Shown one piece after another: positions 16,654 through 24,138 of a stretch of 64,000 nucleotides of DNA. The first letter of the stretch is position 1. Each line of letters starts with the position of its first letter. A model generated the notes under the pieces. It saw nothing but the letters and a program-made list of their open reading frames with translations. It ran no database searches and was not told the DNA's origin. The stretch comes from JANNSX01 sp041397825 (GTDB taxonomy: Bacteria; Pseudomonadota; Alphaproteobacteria; Rhizobiales; Hyphomicrobiaceae): assembly GCA_041397825.1 (NCBI GenBank), contig JAWKVX010000002.1:1054001-1118000 (forward strand), written 5' to 3'. The position numbers were made by a program, and so were the translations under genes.

Positions 16654-16819
16654 CCTCTCCCCGCTTGCGGGGAGAGGGGAGGGTGAGGCAACCCTACGGC
16701 CATTCGGCACGGCCGCTCTTTCCCTCTCGCCTCTTGCGGGGAGAGGCGGCGAGAGCCGTACCCGCCTGACGCGTCAGGGACGCACCGTGCATCCGCCTCT
16801 CCCCGCTTGCGGGGAGAGG
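16654..16819. repeat. First cluster of REP-like palindromes
   Basis: Three near-perfect palindromes (16654-16677, 16723-16746, 16796-16819), each with arms CCTCTCCCCGC and GCGGGGAGAGG around a TT loop (the middle one varied). The first and third are preceded by the shared block GTCAGGGACG(C/T)ACCGTGCATCC and followed by GGGAGGGTGAGG. The first is joined to the second by a spacer containing ACGGCCATTCGGCACGG. Such dispersed GC-rich palindromes are common between genes in Hyphomicrobiales; they can fold as hairpins on either strand. No transposase is near. Confidence 0.85.
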
Positions 16820-16858
16820 GGAGGGTGAGGGGCAGCGGGAGGGAGAGGGAGGGGCGAC

Positions 16859-17221
16859 ATGCGTGGCGAGCAGCCATGGAAGACGAACCGCTCACGGGTT
16901 CTGCGATCCCAGACGAGCATCGCCGAGCGCAAGCTCTGGAGCGCGCTCCGCAACCGCCAATTGGATGGCCGCAAATTCGTGCGGCAAGCCCCGGTCGACA
17001 TCTACTTTGCCGACGTCCTCTGCCGGGAAGCCAAGCTCATCATCGAGGTCGACGGGGCGACGCATGGGAGCGATACGGAGCGGGCGGCCGATGCCGAGCG
17101 AACCGCGAAGCTCGCCGCCCTTGGCTATCGCGTGCTGCGGTTCGACAACATCGATGTGATCGAGAACCTCGCCGGTGTTCTTGACGCGATCGCCGATGCG
17201 CTGAGGGCGGCGCGCGCATGA
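16859..17221 (+). CDS. DUF559 endonuclease-like domain protein
   Basis: A 120-residue protein of the DUF559 family, which belongs to the restriction-endonuclease-like fold related to Vsr. The pattern is AERKLWSALRNRQLDGRKFVRQ, then VDIYFADVLCREAKLIIEVDGATH (Glu/Asp pair in IEVDG), DAERTAKLAALGYRVLRFDN, and VLDAIADAL. No biochemical role is established for the family, though the acidic residues fit a nuclease site. These genes often travel with GC-rich palindromes, as here: one cluster ends 40 bases before the ATG and another begins 45 bases after the stop. A decayed copy of the same gene lies 0.7 kb downstream. Confidence 0.85.
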   Translation: MRGEQPWKTNRSRVLRSQTSIAERKLWSALRNRQLDGRKFVRQAPVDIYFADVLCREAKLIIEVDGATHGSDTERAADAERTAKLAALGYRVLRFDNIDVIENLAGVLDAIADALRAARA

Positions 17222-17266
17222 TCCGGCTTGGCCAGCGCTTCGCCGGGCCGCTGCCCCTCACCCTCC

Positions 17267-17440
17267 CCTCTCCCCGTACGCTTCGCTACGGGGAGAGGAG
17301 GCGTGCGCCGTGCCCGCCTGACGCGTCAGGGACGCACCGTGCATCCTCCTCTCCCCGCTTGCGGGGAGAGGGGAGGGTGAGGCAACCCTACGGCCATTCG
17401 GCACGGTCGCGCATTCCCCCTCGCCTCTTGCGGGGAGAGG
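17267..17440. repeat. Second cluster of REP-like palindromes
   Basis: Three palindromes: 17267-17298 (arms CCTCTCCCCGTA and TACGGGGAGAGG around CGCTTCGC), 17348-17371 (arms identical to those of the first cluster) and about 17418-17440. The linking blocks CGCCTGACGCGTCAGGGACG and ACGGCCATTCGGCACGG also repeat from the first cluster. Together with the DUF559 gene this forms a composite unit that recurs to the right. The remaining bases up to 17589 hold no gene that I can support. Confidence 0.85.
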
Positions 17441-17589
17441 AGGCGTCAACCCACCCGGTACGCCGCTCTCCCGCCGCCTCTTGCGGGTCAGCAGGAGGCA
17501 TCCCTGCACCCATCTGGACGCGTCGACGCACAGATCACCCACCTGGCAGAAGGGTGAGTGTGCGCCAGAAAGAACACCGTCCGATTAGC

Positions 17590-17890
17590 AACCGCTCACG
17601 GGTTCTGCGATCCCAGACGAGCGTCGCCGAGCGCAAGCTCTGAGCGCGCCCGAGCGCCAATTGGATGGCCGCAAATTCGTGCGGCAAGCCCCGTCGACAT
17701 CTACTTTGGGCTGACGTCCTCTGCCGGGAAGCCAAGCTCATCATCGAGGTCGACGGGGCGACGCATGGGAGCGATGGAGCGGGCGGCCGATGCCGAGCGA
17801 ACCGCTGAAGCCGCCGCCCTGCCATCGCTGCTGCGGTTCGACAACATCGATGTGATCGAGAACTCGCCGGTGTTCTGACGAATCTCCGAT
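17590..17890 (+). pseudogene. Decayed second copy of the DUF559 gene
   Basis: From AACCGCTCACGGGTTCTG onward this follows the intact gene base for base over long stretches (compare 16886-17215), including the code for SRVLRSQTS, AERKL, RKFVRQAP and DNIDVIEN. It has a premature TGA right after AERKL and many one- or two-base losses (for example CCCGGTCGAC to CCCGTCGAC, GATACGGAGC to GATGGAGC), which scatter the reading frame. The homology continues past the gene into the flanking palindrome. No start codon matches that of copy one, so it is not expressed as a DUF559 protein. Either real decay or a badly read region could explain it. Confidence 0.8.
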
Positions 17891-18322
17891 GCGCTGAGGC
17901 GGCGCGTGATCCGGCTTGGCCAGCGCTCGCCGCCGCTGCTCTTCACCCTCCCTCTCCGTACGCTTCGCTGCAGAGAGATGGCGCCGCCCGCCTGACGCGT
18001 GAGGACGCACCGTGATCCTCCTCTCCCCGGCTTTTATGTGAGGGGGTGAGGAAATACGGCCATTCGGCCTGGTCGGTTCTCTCTCCCCCGCTTGCGGGGA
18101 GGAGGCAGAGCCGCCCTTCTTTTCTACACGTCAGGGACGCACCGCGCATCCGCCCCCCCCGCTTGCGGGAGAGGGGAGGGAGGGGCAGCGGGAGGTGCGC
18201 TGGGCGGAGGGAGCGTCGTGAGCAGATGCAGCGCGTTATCGGCATTGTACACAGCTGCCATTGACCCGAGCGGACGTCGTCGGCCGTCGCTTTCCTGCTC
18301 AACCGAGTCCGATATCCGGCCT
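17891..18322. repeat. Third, degenerate palindrome cluster
   Basis: Contains worn versions of the same blocks: a shortened copy of the arm around GTACGCTTCGCT near 17957-17975, CGCCTGACGCGTGAGGACGC near 17987-18008, a broken palindrome at about 18015-18045, a better one at 18081-18105, and GCATCCGCCCCCCCCGCTTG with its partner arm at 18149-18176. No coding sequence is supportable here. The indel pattern is the same as in the neighbouring DUF559 copy. Confidence 0.7.
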
Positions 18323-18399
18323 TTACGTACCCTGTCCAGCGACGCCAGCATGGGCAACTTGATGCTCTGCGGCCGGGCGGTCAGAAAATGACGATCTTT

Positions 18400-19098
18400 T
18401 CCGTGTGATCATCGTGGGCTGAATGCTGGGCTGCGAGCAGAGCGGCAAAGGCATATTGAGAAAAGTCGCCATGGCCAGCGCAGCGCCAACGGTGTCACCG
18501 TACAGAGCATCCATTTGCTTTTGTTGAGCATGCCAGGGTAGGCGCTTCAGTACGGCGAACCTGGATGGCGGAGCTGAACAGATAATGTGCTTCCGATTCG
18601 CTACCCAAGATCCATTCCATTTCATCAGCGATTTCTGTGTGGTGCGAATGCAGCAACCTCGGCCTCAAGAACTTCCTTGCCGTCGTAGTGGAAAGCAGAT
18701 TTGTTTCGCACTACATCAAGCGGAGACGCGCTGGCGAACATCTTGTTGAGTTCGGTACGAGCAGCGATGCCTTCCGATTCCAACACCAGACCGCTGTCGG
18801 GCCTCCACAAGCGCGCGTACCTCGAAATCGCGCTGAAGCCCTCCCATAGCTTACCCGCCAACAGCGTTATGGCTCCAAACCATGATCCTGTTCCAGCTTG
18901 CCGCTCAGCACTGTCAGCATTCGCTAAGTTGTTTTCAATAGCGATCAGAAGGCGCTGCAACAGCAAAACGTCGTTGGCAATACGAGTGGCAGTTATGAGA
19001 AACTTGACCTGATCGTCCGGTAACTTCGCGAGAGCGCTGAACGGAAGACTCGCCCAGTAGACTTCTCCGCGATCTTCCGGCTGGACTGGTTTTACCAC
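18400..19098 (-). pseudogene. Hypothetical protein gene broken by two frameshifts
   Basis: The first part (18625-19098, GTG start with AAGG upstream) encodes 157 residues of plausible, mostly helical protein (FLITATRIANDVLLLQRLLI, GAITLLAGKLWEGFSAISRY). It stops just after FAPHRNR. The next frame is open through the same spot and reads EIADEMEWILGSESEAHYLF then SSAIQVRRTEA, which looks like the true continuation. A third frame then carries WHAQQKQMDALYGDTVGAAL and AMATFLN. The composite would be about 230 residues. I do not recognise the family. The shifts lie near 18640 and 18545. It may be a pseudogene, or an intact gene spoiled by sequence errors; the neighbouring repeat tract shows the same kind of indels. 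Confidence 0.6.
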
Positions 19099-19268
19099 TT
19101 GATCGCCTTACTCTCGAGTGCACGAGCTGAGCGCTATCGGCGTTATAGGGCCGAATTCAGACATTCGCGCTGCGAATAGGATAATGCACCCTTCTGGCCC
19201 ATGGCGACGCTGCCGCAATGCACATCAGTTCGCGCGACAAACGTCCGCTCCTCTATAGCCCCGCCCGC

Positions 19269-20309
19269 CTACCTCACGCCCAGCTTCTTCTGCAGGCTCG
19301 AGGAGCTGGTCGTGTACTGGAAGATCACCTTCTTGTCCGGATAGACGATCTTCTGCGCCGCCTGCGCCATCAGTGCAGCCTCGTGGAAGCCGGACAGGAT
19401 CAGCTTGAGCTTGCCCGGGTAGGTGTTGATGTCGCCGATGGCGAAGATGCCGTGCTCGCTACTCTCGAACCGGGCCGTGTCGACGGGGATCAGATTCTCG
19501 TGGAGATTGAGGCCCCAGTCGGCGATCGGGCCGAGTTTCATCGTCAGCCCGAAGAAGGGCAGGATGCGATCGACGGCGAGCGTCTCCGTCGAATTGTCGT
19601 TGCGCTTGATGGCAACGCCCGTGAGGCTGCCGTCGGCGCCGGTGAGCCCCGTCATCTGCCCGATCTCGAGCCGCATGGCGCCCTGCGCCACCAGCTGGCG
19701 CATCTTCTCCACCGAGTGCGGCGCGCCGCGGAATTCGTCGCGACGATGCAATAGCGTCAGGCTCCTGGCGATCGGCTGCAGGTTCAAGGTCCAGTCGAGG
19801 GCCGAATCGCCGCCGCCGACGACGAGCACGTCATGGCCGCGGAAGGCGTCCATCTTCCTGACCGAGTAGAAGACGCTCGTGCCCTCATAGGCGTCGATGC
19901 CGGGGAGCGGTGGACGCTTGGGCGTGAAGGAGCCGCCGCCGGCGGCGATGATCACCACTTTTGTGACGAACTGCGTGCCGGCATCGGTCGTCAGGCGGAA
20001 CCTGCCCTCGCCCAGCCGTTCGAGGCTGTCGATCCGCTCGTTGAAATGGAAGGTCGGCCCGAACGGCTTGATCTGCTCCATGAGCTTGTCGGTCAGCTCC
20101 TGGCCGGTGACGACCGGCAACGCCGGGATGTCGTAGATCGGCTTCTCCGGATAGAGCTCGGTGCACTGGCCGCCCGGCCGGTCGAGGATGTCGACAAGGT
20201 GGCACTTGATGTCGAGTAGGCCGAGCTCGAAGACGGCGAACAGCCCGCAGGGGCCGGCGCCGACGATGAGCGCATCGGTTTCGATCGTGGCGATGGTATC
20301 GTCGCTCAT
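19269..20309 (-). CDS. Ferredoxin-NADP+ reductase, thioredoxin-reductase-like type
   Basis: FAD enzyme of 346 aa that passes electrons between NADP(H) and a ferredoxin. The FAD dinucleotide motif VGAGPCG is at 16-22 and the NADP motif VVGGGDSALDW at 163-173, with HRRDEFRG after it for NADP phosphate binding. There is no CxxC redox pair, which separates it from true thioredoxin reductases, and the ending (TTSSSSLQKKLGV) is typical of the TrxR-like FNR group of Bacillus and alphaproteobacteria. The 2Fe-2S ferredoxin gene directly upstream (48-base gap) on the same strand is the obvious partner. The terminal oxidase or oxygenase they feed is not in the window. Confidence 0.93.
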   Translation of the reverse strand: MSDDTIATIETDALIVGAGPCGLFAVFELGLLDIKCHLVDILDRPGGQCTELYPEKPIYDIPALPVVTGQELTDKLMEQIKPFGPTFHFNERIDSLERLGEGRFRLTTDAGTQFVTKVVIIAAGGGSFTPKRPPLPGIDAYEGTSVFYSVRKMDAFRGHDVLVVGGGDSALDWTLNLQPIARSLTLLHRRDEFRGAPHSVEKMRQLVAQGAMRLEIGQMTGLTGADGSLTGVAIKRNDNSTETLAVDRILPFFGLTMKLGPIADWGLNLHENLIPVDTARFESSEHGIFAIGDINTYPGKLKLILSGFHEAALMAQAAQKIVYPDKKVIFQYTTSSSSLQKKLGVR

Positions 20310-20357
20310 GGGGCTCCTCCGGCCCGGTGCACCAGGCCACTCGGTCGGTGTCGGGTC

Positions 20358-20678
20358 TCAGAACTGTTTCTCGGGCACCCGGACGACGAGCCCATCCAGG
20401 GCCTCGGTCACGCGGATCTGGCAGCTCAAGCGGCTCGTCGGGCGGACATCGAAGGCGAAATCCAGCATGTCCTCCTCCATGGATTGCCGCTCCCCGGTCT
20501 TCGGCAGCCAGGCTTCGTCGACATAGACATGGCAGGTGGCGCAGGCGCACGCCCCGCCGCATTCGGCCTCGATGCCCGGCACGCTGTTCTTGATGGCGGC
20601 TTCCATGACCGTAAGGCCCGGTTCGGCCTGAACCTCGTGGGCGGTGCCGTTGTGCTCGATGTAGGTAATTTTGACCAT
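20358..20678 (-). CDS. Adrenodoxin-type 2Fe-2S ferredoxin
   Basis: Small soluble electron carrier of 106 aa. The cluster ligands form C40-x5-C46-x2-C49 and C86 (LSCQIRV); an extra Cys44 lies in the loop. MVKITYIEHNGTAHEVQAEP at the start and PTSRLSCQIRV identify the vertebrate-adrenodoxin/FdVI type used with P450s, Rieske or heme-modifying oxygenases, or iron-sulfur assembly. The ATG at 20676-20678 is used; an upstream extension of 12 residues is not conserved. It is followed by its likely reductase gene. There are no isc genes nearby, so a biosynthetic or catabolic oxygenase partner is more likely than cluster assembly. Confidence 0.92.
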   Translation of the reverse strand: MVKITYIEHNGTAHEVQAEPGLTVMEAAIKNSVPGIEAECGGACACATCHVYVDEAWLPKTGERQSMEEDMLDFAFDVRPTSRLSCQIRVTEALDGLVVRVPEKQF

Positions 20679-20841
20679 GGACGGAAAGGGCTCCGGACGG
20701 TGGGGGCTTGGCAAAAGGTCATGGACCGGGGAGAGGCCCCGGGCGGGTTTCTATAGGACAGCTCGCTCTCCGGCACTAGAGGCCGCTCGGCCGCAGGAAT
20801 CCAGGGGGATCGAGGGCTTTGCGGTTAACGCGCGGGGCCGC

Positions 20842-21207
20842 TCAGGCTTGGCGCATCAGGCCTTCCGCAGTGGCGCTCGCCCGGTCGACGAGGCTCTGAA
20901 GCCGGGCAAGCTCGTCGGAGCGGCGCGCCAGCCGCTCGCCATTGACCAGCGGCTCCACCTCGGCCGCGGCCGCGGCAAGCGGTCCGGCACCGACACCCCG
21001 GGCCATGCCCTTGAGGGTGTGGGCGGCGATCTTCCACTCCGCATCCGTCGGCGCCGACGCCAGGCGGCTCAGCAAGCTCCTGGCCTCGCGGATGAAAAGC
21101 CCGAGCACCTCGTCGCGGAAGGCGCGATCGGCGAACGTCGCGCGCTCGAGATGCGCGGTGTCGATGGCGGCCTCGTCGAGGGTATCTCGGGTGATCGTGT
21201 CGGGCAT
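20842..21207 (-). CDS. Single-domain histidine phosphotransfer (Hpt) protein
   Basis: A 121-residue protein with an Hpt four-helix-bundle domain covering most of its length. The phospho-accepting residue is His63 in IAAHTLKGMARGVGAGPL, with the following helix AAAAAEVEPLVNG. Such proteins relay phosphate between a hybrid kinase and a response regulator. No kinase or receiver gene is adjacent, so the partners are distant. The ATG at 21205-21207 is preferred because the frame upstream is not conserved. It is divergent from the large coiled-coil gene, with about 295 bases between that may hold both promoters; I see no clear boxes there. Shared regulation with the polar protein is an inference. 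Confidence 0.85.
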   Translation of the reverse strand: MPDTITRDTLDEAAIDTAHLERATFADRAFRDEVLGLFIREARSLLSRLASAPTDAEWKIAAHTLKGMARGVGAGPLAAAAAEVEPLVNGERLARRSDELARLQSLVDRASATAEGLMRQA

Positions 21208-21501
21208 GGGTCGCTGAGTGAAGCTGCGCGTTGCTGGTCTCGGAGTGCCGATCCTCGCCAAGGCGCGAAAACAAAGTGTTAAGAGCGACCGTGGGCGATC
21301 CGGCGGAGGCGCAGGGCTCATCTTTTCGCCAAGAATCCGCGCGACGGTCGGCCAGCGCAAGCTCTTGGGGGCGCGGAGCGCAACGGCTGGATTCGAAACG
21401 GTTCCGTCGGGCTATCCACGGCTTCTCACCAGTTCTGTTGGCAAGGCGTCGATCGCCCTTGTGACAGGGCCCGGAAATTGGGCTATCAGGGCAACTCGGC
21501 C

Positions 21502-24108
21502 ATGGAGCGGCGTGGTCGCCAGACGGGATCGGGGATGGCACTGGATCGACAGGCCGGCGAGGAGACGGGGCAGAGACCTGCGACCGATGAGCCGATGGCC
21601 GTGGGCGTCGCGCCGCCGCGCGATACGCGCGAGCTGGCGCCTGTTCGCCGCGTCGGACGCCGCCGTGCCGCCGGGCCGGCGCGCGAGCGGATCGCCGCCA
21701 ACGACGACAGTCCTTCGATCGGCGGCCTCATCTACGCGCTGCAACAGCAACCGTCTCGAGCGCCTTACAAATACGCCTCACTCGCCACTTTGATCTGGGG
21801 CGTGGTCGGGACCGGTCTGGCCGTGGCGATGCTGGCAAGCGTCGTCGCCCAATCGGACGGCCTGGCAACGGCGCTGCTGAGCCCGACGGCGATGGCGGCG
21901 CTCGCTGTCATCGGCGTGCCGATCGCTCTGGTATGGTTCCTCGCCTATCTCTCGGTCCGGACGCAGGAGCTCAAGAATATGAGCTCGACGATGGCCGAGG
22001 TGGCGATCCGGCTCGCCGAGCCCGACCGTCTCGCCGAGCAGCAGATCGCCTCGCTCGGCCAGTCGGTGCGCCGGCAGGTCGGAGCCATGAACGACGCCAT
22101 CTCGCGGGCGCTCGGCCGCGCCGCGGAGCTCGAGGCAATGGTGCATGGCGAGGTCGCGGAGCTCGAGCGCTCCTACGGCGACAACGAGCATCGCATCCGC
22201 GCCCTGATCGACGAACTCGTCAGCGAGCGCGACGCGCTCGCCAATTCGGGCGACCGGGTCGCCGAGACCCTGCGCGGCGTCGGCGCCCAGGTCTCGCACG
22301 ACATCTTCGCCGCGACAGACCAGGCGGCGCGGCGTCTGGCGCAGGCCGGATCCGGGGTTGCCGACCAGCTCTCCGAGAAGGGTAACTCGCTCTACGCCTC
22401 GCTGAATGTCATGAACCAGCGGATCGGTACCGAGGTGCCGAGCCTGCTCGAGAAGCTCGGTGGCGAGCAGACGCGACTCACTCGCATCGTCGAGGGAGCA
22501 GCGAAGAATCTCGCGGCGCTGGAGACGGCGCTGGCGCAGCGCACCGGCAGCCTCGAGGCGACGCTCGGCGAGCGGACCGGCCACCTGCAGCGCGTGCTGT
22601 CCGAATTCAAGCTGGCGGTCGAGGACTCGTTCGCCGGTCAGGCCGAGAGCTTCGGCAGCTCGCTCGGCGAGCGGTTGAAGCTGTTCGAGAACCGGGCCCG
22701 GGCCCTCGATGCCTCGCTTGGCGCCAAATTCGCGGAAATCGATGCCTCCGTCGTCGGCCGGATCGATGCCTTCGACCGCTCGTTCGACGGCAAGATGCAG
22801 CGGATCGAGCAGGCGATGACGACGCGCAGCGACGCGCTCGACGCGGCGCTGATCGAGCGGACGCGCGCCATCGATGCCGCTTTCGTCGAGCGTCTCCGGT
22901 CGTTCGACGACAGCATCAGCCGCGGCGCCAGCATGCTTGACTCTGTAGTGGCCGATCGGGCGCACGCACTGCGTCATGCGATGGAGAGCCATGCCGATGC
23001 GCTGGGCGATGTCCTGCGCCGGCAGGCCGGGCACCTCGACCAGACGCTGGTCGACGGCATCGAGGCGGTTCGTCATACGAGCGAGCAGATCGCGCATCAG
23101 TCGGTACAGGCCATCGGCGGCCTCAATCTGCAGTCGAAGCTGTTGAAGGAGGTCTCGGAGGACCTGCTCGGCCAGATCGGCCAACTCACCGAGCGGTTCG
23201 AGCGGCACGGCCAGATGCTGATGAGCGGTGGCGGCGGGGCATCGATGTCGAGCTACGACCTCGATCGCATCCGTACCGAGGCCGAGAGCCAGACCGAGCG
23301 GGCGCTCGCCGATCTGCGCTCGCGTTTCCAGGAGACGGCGCGGGACGTCAACGAGCAGCTTGCCAGCCTGACGCAGCAGATGCATCGCACCACCTCCGAG
23401 GCGGAGGAGCGTGCGCGCGCCGCCTCGAGCGAGTTCGAGCGGACCCGGACGATGATCGAGGGACGTGCCGGCGAGATGCCCCGGGCCGCACGCGAGAGTG
23501 CCGTCGCCATCCGCAAGACCCTGCAGGACCAGCTCACCGCCATCGAGCGCTTGTCGCAAATGTCGCGGGAGCAGCGCATCGCCCGTGACGTGACGCCGCC
23601 GGAGAGCGTTGCGGGATCGCGGTTCGGCGGTGCCACGGGCGGCAGCCGCAGCAGCGTCCGGCCGCAGGCCGGGGTTCCGGCCACGACGACCGCCGAGGCC
23701 GGTGCGCGCGATGGATGGTCGTTGGCCGATCTTTTGAAACGCGCCTCTAAGGACGAGGACGAGCGCGGCGCCTCGAGCGTCGGCATCGATCTCGCCCAGA
23801 TCTCCCAGGCCGTCGATGCCGGCGCGGCGGCCAATGCCTGGTCGCGCTATCGCAACGGCGAGCGGGGCGTCTTCACCCGCCAGATCTACACACGCCAGGG
23901 TCAGCTCACCTTCGACGAGATCACGCACAAGCTCAGGACTGATGCGAGCTTCCGCAACATGGCCGAGCGGTATCTCGCCGATTTCGAGCGGCACCTACGC
24001 GATGCCGATCAGAAGGATGCGAGCGGGCGTACGGCACTCGCCCACCTCGCTGCCGAGACCGGGCGGGTCTATCTCCTGTTCGCGCATGCCAGCGGACGAT
24101 TGGGGTAG
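21502..24108 (+). CDS. Large membrane-anchored coiled-coil protein, GPR-like
   Basis: An 868-residue protein. Residues 1-90 are Arg/Ala-rich and cytoplasmic; ANDDSPSIGGLIYALQQQPS (67-86) precedes two membrane helices at about 92-115 and 130-151. Residues 160-700 are a long amphipathic alpha-helical rod of apolipoprotein-like repeats (EVAELERSYGDNEHRIRAL, AQRTGSLEATLGERTGHLQR, DALDAALIERTRAIDAAF). A Gly/Ser linker follows, then a compact C-terminal domain (FTRQIYTRQGQLTFDEITHK to FAHASGRLG). This order matches the Growth Pole Ring protein family of polar-growing Hyphomicrobiales, though the Agrobacterium protein is over twice as long. A role in organising the cell pole is inferred. ATG 21502 is taken; a TTG at 21478 also reads in frame. 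It stands alone, divergent from the Hpt gene. Confidence 0.65.
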   Translation: MERRGRQTGSGMALDRQAGEETGQRPATDEPMAVGVAPPRDTRELAPVRRVGRRRAAGPARERIAANDDSPSIGGLIYALQQQPSRAPYKYASLATLIWGVVGTGLAVAMLASVVAQSDGLATALLSPTAMAALAVIGVPIALVWFLAYLSVRTQELKNMSSTMAEVAIRLAEPDRLAEQQIASLGQSVRRQVGAMNDAISRALGRAAELEAMVHGEVAELERSYGDNEHRIRALIDELVSERDALANSGDRVAETLRGVGAQVSHDIFAATDQAARRLAQAGSGVADQLSEKGNSLYASLNVMNQRIGTEVPSLLEKLGGEQTRLTRIVEGAAKNLAALETALAQRTGSLEATLGERTGHLQRVLSEFKLAVEDSFAGQAESFGSSLGERLKLFENRARALDASLGAKFAEIDASVVGRIDAFDRSFDGKMQRIEQAMTTRSDALDAALIERTRAIDAAFVERLRSFDDSISRGASMLDSVVADRAHALRHAMESHADALGDVLRRQAGHLDQTLVDGIEAVRHTSEQIAHQSVQAIGGLNLQSKLLKEVSEDLLGQIGQLTERFERHGQMLMSGGGGASMSSYDLDRIRTEAESQTERALADLRSRFQETARDVNEQLASLTQQMHRTTSEAEERARAASSEFERTRTMIEGRAGEMPRAARESAVAIRKTLQDQLTAIERLSQMSREQRIARDVTPPESVAGSRFGGATGGSRSSVRPQAGVPATTTAEAGARDGWSLADLLKRASKDEDERGASSVGIDLAQISQAVDAGAAANAWSRYRNGERGVFTRQIYTRQGQLTFDEITHKLRTDASFRNMAERYLADFERHLRDADQKDASGRTALAHLAAETGRVYLLFAHASGRLG

Positions 24109-24138
24109 GGCGGCGGCAAGGCCGCATCGGGCGCGTGC

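Noticed and set aside
16654..18176. Regularly repeated palindromes that might be a CRISPR array
   Set aside because: Spacing is irregular, the linkers between palindromes are themselves repeated rather than unique, and there are no cas genes. They fit dispersed REP-like elements.
18323..18625. Separate 100-residue minus-strand gene starting with an ATGA overlap
   Set aside because: Its first third is out of frame with the better-looking continuation of the upstream gene, and its last part runs into unlike sequence; it is better explained as one of three frames of a broken gene.
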